Source of the DNA: Paraburkholderia solisilvae
Lineage (GTDB): Bacteria; Pseudomonadota; Gammaproteobacteria; Burkholderiales; Burkholderiaceae
Reading direction: 5' to 3'
DNA length: 39,822 bases
Assembly: GCF_902859875.1 (NCBI RefSeq)
Contig: NZ_CADIKF010000062.1
Span: 1-39,822, forward strand
Shown here: positions 33,463-39,822 of the stretch, piece after piece
Position numbering within the stretch: the first letter of the stretch is position 1
How the letters are laid out: each line of letters begins with the position of its first letter
Program-made: the position numbers and the translations under genes
The notes under the pieces: model-generated
What the model was told of the DNA's origin: nothing
Databases searched by the model: none
What the model saw: the letters and a program-made list of their open reading frames with translations, nothing else

Positions 33463-34312
33463 ACTCTCCGCCCCGCTGATCGAACCGGCAACGCTGGATG
33501 CGCTGCATGACTTCGTCGTGCGTCATCCGCGCCTGTTCGTGTTGACCGGCGCGGGCATCAGCACCGATTCCGGCATTCCTGGCTATCGTGACGAAAATGG
33601 GCACTGGAAGCGGTCGCCGCCAATCACGCTGCAGGAGTTTCTCGGCGCGGATGCGTCGCGGCGCCGCTATTGGGCGCGCAGCATGATCGGCTGGCCGGTC
33701 GTCGGCGAGGCGCAGCCGAATGCGGCGCACCGCGCGCTCGCGCGGCTCGAGGCAGCCGACCATGTTACGGCGCTCGTCACGCAGAATGTCGACGGCCTGC
33801 ATCAGCGCGCGGGCAGTGCGAACGTGATCGAATTGCACGGCAGCATCGGCGCGGTGACGTGTCTCGATTGCGGTGCGCAGCATACGCGCGCATCGGTTCA
33901 GCGCGTGCTCGAGGCGGAGAACCCCGCGCTGCTGGAAGCGGAGGCGGAACCCGCGGCGGACGGCGATGCCCATCTCGAATTGCATGCGCTGGACACCTTT
34001 CGCGTGCCGGCGTGCACGCATTGCGGCGGCCTGCTGAAACCGTCGGTCGTGTTCTTCGGCGAGAGCGTGCCGCGCGAACGCGTCGATAGCGCGGCCCGCG
34101 CGCTTGACGCGGCGGATGCGATGCTCGTGGTCGGTTCGTCGTTGATGGTCTATTCGGGTTATCGCTTTTGCGTATGGGCGCAGCAGCGCGGCAAACCGAT
34201 TGCCGCGATCAATCTTGGCGTGACTCGTGCCGACCCGTTGCTGTCGCTTAAAATCACATCACCGTGCGCCGATACGTTGACCGCGCTTGCCGCGCGCCTC
34301 GCGACCGATTGA
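33455..34312 (+). CDS. NAD-dependent protein deacylase, Sir2 family (SIRT4-like class)
   Basis: 285 aa. GAGIS at 32-36, TQNVDGLH at 109-116 with Asn111 and Asp113, catalytic His128 in ELHG, zinc ligands Cys136/Cys139 and Cys187/Cys190, then VVFFGESVP and GSSLMVYSGYRF. The order and the 47-residue cysteine gap fit class II (SIRT4-like) bacterial sirtuins. Removes acyl groups from lysine using NAD+. ATG 33455 lies inside the end of the upstream Oxidored-like gene, which decides the start. Confidence 0.9.
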   Translation: MTELSAPLIEPATLDALHDFVVRHPRLFVLTGAGISTDSGIPGYRDENGHWKRSPPITLQEFLGADASRRRYWARSMIGWPVVGEAQPNAAHRALARLEAADHVTALVTQNVDGLHQRAGSANVIELHGSIGAVTCLDCGAQHTRASVQRVLEAENPALLEAEAEPAADGDAHLELHALDTFRVPACTHCGGLLKPSVVFFGESVPRERVDSAARALDAADAMLVVGSSLMVYSGYRFCVWAQQRGKPIAAINLGVTRADPLLSLKITSPCADTLTALAARLATD

Positions 34313-34400
34313 TGCGCGGCACGGCATGCGCAGCGTCGCGCGGCCGCCTCGCCGCAGACGCCGCGCGCTTCGCAGGCACCGCAAGTACGGGAGAACCATC

Positions 34401-35012
34401 ATGTCGATGCTGACGACGATCGAAGCGCTCGAAGCCCTTTACGGCACGCCGCATGAACGCTCGGTGCGCAAGGAAATCACCTACGTCAACGAAGACTATC
34501 GCGCGTTTATCGAGCACGCGCCGCTTGTCGTGCTCGCGACGAGCGGCCCGCAAGGGCTCGACTGTTCGCCGCGCGGCGATGCGCCGGGCTTCGTGCGAAT
34601 CGTCGACGAACGCACGCTCGCGATTCCGGATCGCGTCGGCAACAACCGCATCGACAGCCTGCGCAATATCATTGCGAATCCGTATATCGGGCTGCTGTTT
34701 ATCGTGCCCGGCGTCGGCGAGACGCTGCGCGTCAACGGCCGCGGCCGCATCAGCGCGGACCGCGCGCTGCTCGACAGTTTCGCGGTCGAAGGCAAGCGGC
34801 CCCGCACGGTGCTGTTTGTCGATATCGACGCGGTGTATTACCACTGCTCGAAGGCATTCGCCCGTTCGAAACTGTGGGATCCGTCGCATCATGTCGAGCG
34901 TTCTCGCTTGCCGAGTGCGGGCCAGATGCACGGGCGCCTGAACGGCCCGTCGTTCGACGTGGAGGCCTACGAACGCGACCTCGCGGAAAGAATGCGCACG
35001 AGCCTCTATTGA
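34401..35012 (+). CDS. Pyridoxamine 5'-phosphate oxidase-like FMN-binding protein
   Basis: 203 aa. Motifs FIEHAPLVVLATSGPQGLDCSPRGDAPGFVRI, AIPDRVGNNRIDSLRNIIANPYIGLLFIVPGVGETLRVNGRG and AVYYHCSKAFARSKLW correspond to the split-barrel FMN-binding (PPOX, MSMEG_1061-like) family. Probable flavin-dependent reductase or oxidase, substrate unknown. ATG 34401 has GGGAG nine to ten bases upstream; the frame's earlier start at 34287 lies in arginine-rich noise. Followed 25 bp later by a DUF938 gene. Confidence 0.85.
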   Translation: MSMLTTIEALEALYGTPHERSVRKEITYVNEDYRAFIEHAPLVVLATSGPQGLDCSPRGDAPGFVRIVDERTLAIPDRVGNNRIDSLRNIIANPYIGLLFIVPGVGETLRVNGRGRISADRALLDSFAVEGKRPRTVLFVDIDAVYYHCSKAFARSKLWDPSHHVERSRLPSAGQMHGRLNGPSFDVEAYERDLAERMRTSLY

Positions 35013-35037
35013 CCTGACCACCGGCCACGACACCCTT

Positions 35038-35655
35038 ATGACGACTCATTCGAACCCCGACGCACGCGAGCATTCGCCATCGGCGGAGCGCAATCGCGAT
35101 GCGATCCTCGCTGTGCTGCGGCAGGTGCTGCCGCCAAGCGGCACCGTGCTCGAAATCGCGAGCGGCAGCGGCCAGCATGCGCTTCACTTTGCCGCCGCGT
35201 TTCCCGGCCTCGTCTGGCAGCCGAGCGATACCGATGCCGGCGCGCGTGCGTCGATCGTCGCGTGGACCGCGGATGCCGGTCTGACGAATATCCGCCCGCC
35301 GCTCGATCTCGACGTGACCCGCCAGCCATGGGGCGTCGACGTCGCGCACGCGATGGTGTGCATCAACATGATTCATATCTCGCCGTGGGCGGCCACCGAG
35401 GCGCTGATCGACGGCGCCGCGCGCGTGCTGGGCAGCGGCGCGGTGCTGTATCTGTATGGGCCGTACCGGCGCGGCGGTGTGCATACGGCGCCGAGCAACG
35501 AAGCGTTCGACCAGAATTTGCGCGACCGCAATCCCGCCTGGGGCGTGCGCGACATGGAAGCGGTCGTGCAGCTTGCCGATGCGGCGGGCTTCGCCTGCGA
35601 CGAGCCGATTCCGATGCCGGCGAACAATTTCAGCCTCGTGTTCCGGAAACGCTGA
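35038..35655 (+). CDS. DUF938 SAM-dependent methyltransferase-like protein
   Basis: 205 aa. SAM motif I VLEIASGSGQHALHFA (38-53), WQPSDTD (60-66), MVCINMIHISPWAATEAL and YLYGPYRRGGVHTAPSNEAFDQNLRDRNPAWGVRD match DUF938. Substrate unknown; C-terminal NNFSLVFRKR is typical. Probably in one unit with the PPOX-like gene 25 bp upstream. No clear ribosome site immediately before the ATG. Confidence 0.87.
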   Translation: MTTHSNPDAREHSPSAERNRDAILAVLRQVLPPSGTVLEIASGSGQHALHFAAAFPGLVWQPSDTDAGARASIVAWTADAGLTNIRPPLDLDVTRQPWGVDVAHAMVCINMIHISPWAATEALIDGAARVLGSGAVLYLYGPYRRGGVHTAPSNEAFDQNLRDRNPAWGVRDMEAVVQLADAAGFACDEPIPMPANNFSLVFRKR

Positions 35656-35823
35656 TGGCAGCCGTGAGTCTCATGCATCGTGCAGGCTGCGTCGCCGCTG
35701 CCGGCAGCGGTAATTCGAGCATCGCGTCGCCATTTCTTTTATTCTTTCATCCTTGACGCCGCGCGGGCCTACCGCAAAGCGGGTTCAGGCGGCATCAGTC
35801 ACCCGGAAATCTGGAGAACTCAC

Positions 35824-37236
<1,413 letters not shown>

Positions 37237-37354
37237 GCGGCCCGAGTGGGCGCGTTGCGGGTTTTCCCGCCGGCGGCCGGCGGCAGGTTGCGCGTGAAAG
37301 CGAAGCGCGCCGTCGTATCTCGCCGACGATCGGGCTAAGCAGTAAGCAGAAGCG

Positions 37355-37382
37355 GCGGTGCCATTCGGCACCGCTTTTTTTT
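37355..37382 (+). terminator. Intrinsic terminator of gnd
   Basis: Perfect 8-bp stem GCGGTGCC/GGCACCGC, 4-nt loop (ATTC) and eight T, the clearest terminator in the window. Confidence 0.92.
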
Positions 37383-37532
37383 GCGCTTTCTCCTGCGCGG
37401 TTGTTGCATCGCAAAACGTACGGGAAGATGTGCTCCGACTCCTGACGCCTGTTCCGAATCCCGGCATGGCGTCGCGATGCGCTGCGGCGCGATGCGGTGC
37501 GGTGTGGCCGGCGCCGGTCGCGCCAGCGTGCG

Positions 37533-38273
37533 CTAGCGGTTCGTCAAATGCGGCACGCCGTCGTGCGCGGCAAGGTCGAGTTGATGGATCTGCCGGTGCA
37601 CCTTGTTCAGTTGCGCCTGCGCGGCGACACGCTGCGCTTCCAGTTGCGCCACTTCGCGACGCGTCTGATGCTGGCGGCTCGTCACCGCCTGTTCGTGCGT
37701 GGCCGATCGTTGCAACGCCTTGCGCAACTGTTCAACCTGCGCTTCCGATTGCGCGATCATCTTCGTCAGTTGCTCGTTCTGTGCCTCGAGTTGCGCGCGG
37801 CGGGTTTGTCCGTCGGCCAGACGCATCGCTTGCAGTTCGAACTGGTGGAAGATGCCTTGTGCCGAATCGAGATCGTTCGCTTTGAGCGCACGCCACGGCG
37901 AACCGTCCTGATACAGCGCGACGTAGTACTTCAGTTCCTTCGCATGAAACAGCAAACTCACCGAATAGTCGAACGCGCGAAACACGCGGAACGGCGTAAG
38001 CGCGCCTTCTTCGACCATCCATTCGATGTCGGCCGGGTCTGCGAAGTGCGCGACGCGGCCGTTCTGCTGCGATGGCATCGCGGGCATCGGATGCAGTGTG
38101 GTAACCGGGCGTACCGCGCGTTCGACGGGAGGCTCGGGCGGCGCGGGCGCCGCTTCCCGCGAGGGTCCGTCGGCGATTGCGGCGAGCGGAGCGGACCTGT
38201 CCCGATCGACGCGCACCAGATGCGCGATGCCATCGGTGGTGAGCGTACGGCGCCGGTTCAAAAGAGTCTTCAC
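37533..38273 (-). CDS. DUF2968 domain protein with coiled coil
   Basis: 246 aa from a GTG at 38273 with GGAGGAG five bases upstream. N-terminal half polar and Pro-rich; the conserved part (about 83-135, EWMVEEGALTPFRVFRAFDYSVSLLFHAKELKYYVALYQDGSPWRALK) matches DUF2968. Residues about 150-235 are a long heptad-rich coiled coil with many Gln and Ala. Many DUF2968 members have a signal peptide, but none is evident here, so it may be cytoplasmic. Function unknown. Convergent with gnd. Confidence 0.75.
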   Translation of the reverse strand: MKTLLNRRRTLTTDGIAHLVRVDRDRSAPLAAIADGPSREAAPAPPEPPVERAVRPVTTLHPMPAMPSQQNGRVAHFADPADIEWMVEEGALTPFRVFRAFDYSVSLLFHAKELKYYVALYQDGSPWRALKANDLDSAQGIFHQFELQAMRLADGQTRRAQLEAQNEQLTKMIAQSEAQVEQLRKALQRSATHEQAVTSRQHQTRREVAQLEAQRVAAQAQLNKVHRQIHQLDLAAHDGVPHLTNR

Positions 38274-38366
38274 GGCAGCTCCTCCAGTTTCATGCGGATA
38301 GCTAACTATCTTTCTATTGCCGCCACATATGTAGACCTTCCCCGATGATCATGACGGCGTGGGCGG

Positions 38367-38687
38367 CTAATGCAGCGTGCGCTGCGGGCGCGTAATTTCG
38401 TCGAATAGCGCACGGCTCGGCTCGAGCGCGAAGAGCCATGATTCGTCGTAGCCGCTCAACGTATCGAGCGCATCGCGCAGACGTTCGATAGCCAGCGCTG
38501 GAATCTCGACCGTTGCTTCGACGCCGCTCGCGAGGCGCGCGACGCTCGCGAGCTGCACGAGCGCATCCGCGGCTTCGGCTACATCGGCTGCGAACACCAG
38601 GTGCGTGTTCAACAGTTCGACCAGACTGTGCGACGACGCAACGTCGTCAACGCTGAGCTGCACGGCCAGAAACAGGGCTTTGTTCAT
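38367..38687 (-). CDS. Hypothetical protein (106 aa)
   Basis: Not recognised. From ATG 38687 (MNKALFLAVQLSVDDV), with GAGGAG about eight bases upstream. Mainly Ala/Leu helices (for example AADVAEAADALVQLASVARL and AIERLRDALDTLSGYDESW), acidic overall, soluble and no cysteines. A longer frame exists, but its extra leader is not protein-like. Situated 93 bp upstream of the DUF2968 gene on the same strand, so they may be cotranscribed. Confidence 0.65.
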   Translation of the reverse strand: MNKALFLAVQLSVDDVASSHSLVELLNTHLVFAADVAEAADALVQLASVARLASGVEATVEIPALAIERLRDALDTLSGYDESWLFALEPSRALFDEITRPQRTLH

Positions 38688-38910
38688 GCTCGAACTCCTC
38701 ATGGACAGGACATCGCGGCTCGCGGCCCCGCTGTGCATGGCGGCAGGTTGATCCAGTATAGGCGAGCAGCGGGTGGAAGCAATGGTCGCACGAATCCGGA
38801 CAGCACGGTCGGACAACGTTCTTGCGGCCCTATAATGACCTCGACTGCCCGCTTTCATTGTCAGTTCGCCGCCTGTTCGTTTGCCCGCTCATCTGCCTGC
38901 TCAAGCCGCG

Positions 38911-39222
38911 ATGAAAATCATTCGGAGCCGCCGTTTTACCGCCGAACGTCCGTGGGGCGCGCTCGATATCGCGAACATGCGCGGTATCGCGACGCGTCTG
39001 CACTGGACCGATCAGCCATACAGGTGGCATATCAACGACGGCGAAGAAGTGTTTGCGGTGCTCGACGGGCGCGTCGAGATGCGTTACCGCGAAAGCGGTG
39101 TCGAGCATTCGACGGTCCTCGAAACCGGAGACGTGTTTTATGCATCGCCCGGAACTGAGCATGTCGCGCACCCGCTCGGCGAAGCGCGCATTCTGGTCGT
39201 TGAATCGGCCGGCAGCGTATAA
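38911..39222 (+). CDS. Cupin-domain protein
   Basis: 103 aa small beta-barrel. First cupin motif HWTDQPYRWHINDGEEVFAVLDG (31-53) keeps His40 and Glu45/Glu46, but the usual second His of HxH is Asn42. Second motif GDVFYASPGTEHVAHP (73-88) keeps His84. The reduced metal set suggests a sugar- or regulator-type cupin rather than a dioxygenase. Start MKIIRSRRFT chosen at ATG 38911; no clear ribosome site, and TTG 38881 is an alternative. Function unknown. Confidence 0.8.
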   Translation: MKIIRSRRFTAERPWGALDIANMRGIATRLHWTDQPYRWHINDGEEVFAVLDGRVEMRYRESGVEHSTVLETGDVFYASPGTEHVAHPLGEARILVVESAGSV

Positions 39223-39396
39223 CGGTATCGAGCCCGGCAATCGATCTGCAATGCGAACGATGTGCGTGTGAATGGTTGCGCGAGCATAGGAGCGTTCGCG
39301 AAGCGTGCTCGATGCAGGCACTCGCCGTGCTACAGATACCCGCGACGCACGCGTGAAGACCCGCCCGAAGTTCGCGGAGTTCGTGCGCCGCCGCGC

Positions 39397-39426
39397 GTGA
39401 CGGCGGCCGTGAAGCAACGGCATAAT
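39397..39426 (+). promoter_or_regulatory. Candidate promoter of the LysM lipoprotein gene
   Basis: GTGACG (39397-39402), 18-bp spacer, CATAAT (39421-39426), about 40 bases before the ATG at 39468. The -10 matches 5 of 6, the -35 4 of 6. It lies in the 245-bp gap after the cupin gene. Confidence 0.35.
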
Positions 39427-39467
39427 GGTTTAACAACATTCATTCGGCCCGCGTCGAGGATCGCAAG

Positions 39468-39822
39468 ATGACCGATAAGTGGCACACCGCACATACTCAA
39501 GCCTGGATTTACCTTTCGGTTGCGACGATGCTCGCCGCATGCTCATTCACGCCGCCGTGGGACAACACGCCCCCGCCGCCGACCACAATAGGCGCGCGCA
39601 CGGCGGGCGGCGCCGCATCGAACGGCGTGCCGGCCGGCTTCTATCGTGTGAACCCCGGCGACACGCTGCAAAGCATCGCGGGCGCGTTCGGTCAGCGCCC
39701 GCAAGATATCGCGAGCTGGAATGGTTTGATGCCCGGTGCGTCGGTGGCGACCGGGCAGGTGCTGCGCGTTGCGCCGCCGTCGCTTGCACCGGGCGGGGCC
39801 GCCGCGTTGCCTGCGCCCGGCG
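39468..39822 (+). CDS. LysM-domain lipoprotein, 3' end outside window (NlpD-like)
   Basis: Frame runs off the window after 118 codons. N-terminal membrane segment ends in the lipobox LAAC with Cys25 as the acylated residue, then a Pro/Thr-rich linker (26-55). A LysM domain follows at about 58-104: GFYRVNPGDTLQSIAGAFG, ASWNGL, TGQVLRVAPP. Such lipoproteins (NlpD type, usually with a C-terminal M23 peptidase-like domain) bind peptidoglycan and activate amidases in cell division; the C-terminus is not visible here, so that part is inference. Confidence 0.8.
   Translation, partial: MTDKWHTAHTQAWIYLSVATMLAACSFTPPWDNTPPPPTTIGARTAGGAASNGVPAGFYRVNPGDTLQSIAGAFGQRPQDIASWNGLMPGASVATGQVLRVAPPSLAPGGAAALPAPG

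Overview
This window looks like a chromosomal stretch of a Burkholderia or Paraburkholderia-type betaproteobacterium. The evidence is the high GC with strong third-position G/C codon bias, a 16-strand-type porin with the MKRTTSLSV... leader, a hopanoid side-chain operon in the order hpnI-hpnJ-hpnK-hpnL, and families common in that group (DUF2968, DUF2252, H1-like tailed DUF72). The genus is inferred from gene content only. There are no rRNA, tRNA, IS, phage or CRISPR loci; most genes are core or soft-core.

Layout. 1-2531: amidohydrolase operon (AtzG-like small subunit, AtzE-type amidase, nitrilase-superfamily hydrolase), joined by ATGA overlaps. 2596-4651: DUF72 protein with a histone-H1-like tail, CopC copper protein, and a convergent YkgJ-type cysteine-cluster protein. 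5288-9904: hpnI-J-K-L, tightly coupled, which converts bacteriohopanetetrol to its glucosamine and cyclitol ether forms. 9996-14512 (minus): ABC ATPase, FtsX-type permease and AttH/CrtC-like secreted protein, an AttEFGH-like export module. 14792-16103: DUF2784 membrane protein, a 68-aa protein and an apparently double-frameshifted gene. 16505-19337: divergent flavoprotein (acyl-CoA dehydrogenase/group D monooxygenase fold) and aldehyde dehydrogenase. 19887-21431: porin and a 55-aa acidic protein. 21566-23813: DoxX and pirin, divergent from a LysR regulator across a perfect palindrome. 24077-25758: DUF3311 plus Na+/solute symporter. 26040-28652: class A PBP, flanked by repeat-rich DNA. 28983-31866: second DUF72 protein, DUF2252 protein and GlsB-type membrane protein. 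32252-35655: SDR, Oxidored-like/Sir2 pair, FMN-binding oxidase-like protein and DUF938 methyltransferase. 35824-37236: gnd with a strong terminator. 37533-39822: DUF2968, a hypothetical, a cupin and the start of a LysM lipoprotein.

The least explained parts are in non-coding DNA. A 23-bp inverted repeat encloses three small palindromes (25896-25981) next to a 13-bp tandem array (25814-25878). A second, unrelated 13-bp array with a ~39-bp higher-order period follows the PBP gene (28653-28898). A minus-strand intrinsic terminator with no matching gene lies upstream of the porin (19508-19531). A segment in the 15.9-kb gene shows coding bias in the wrong frame. I saw no clearly new multi-gene defence or biosynthetic system; these structures are the best leads.
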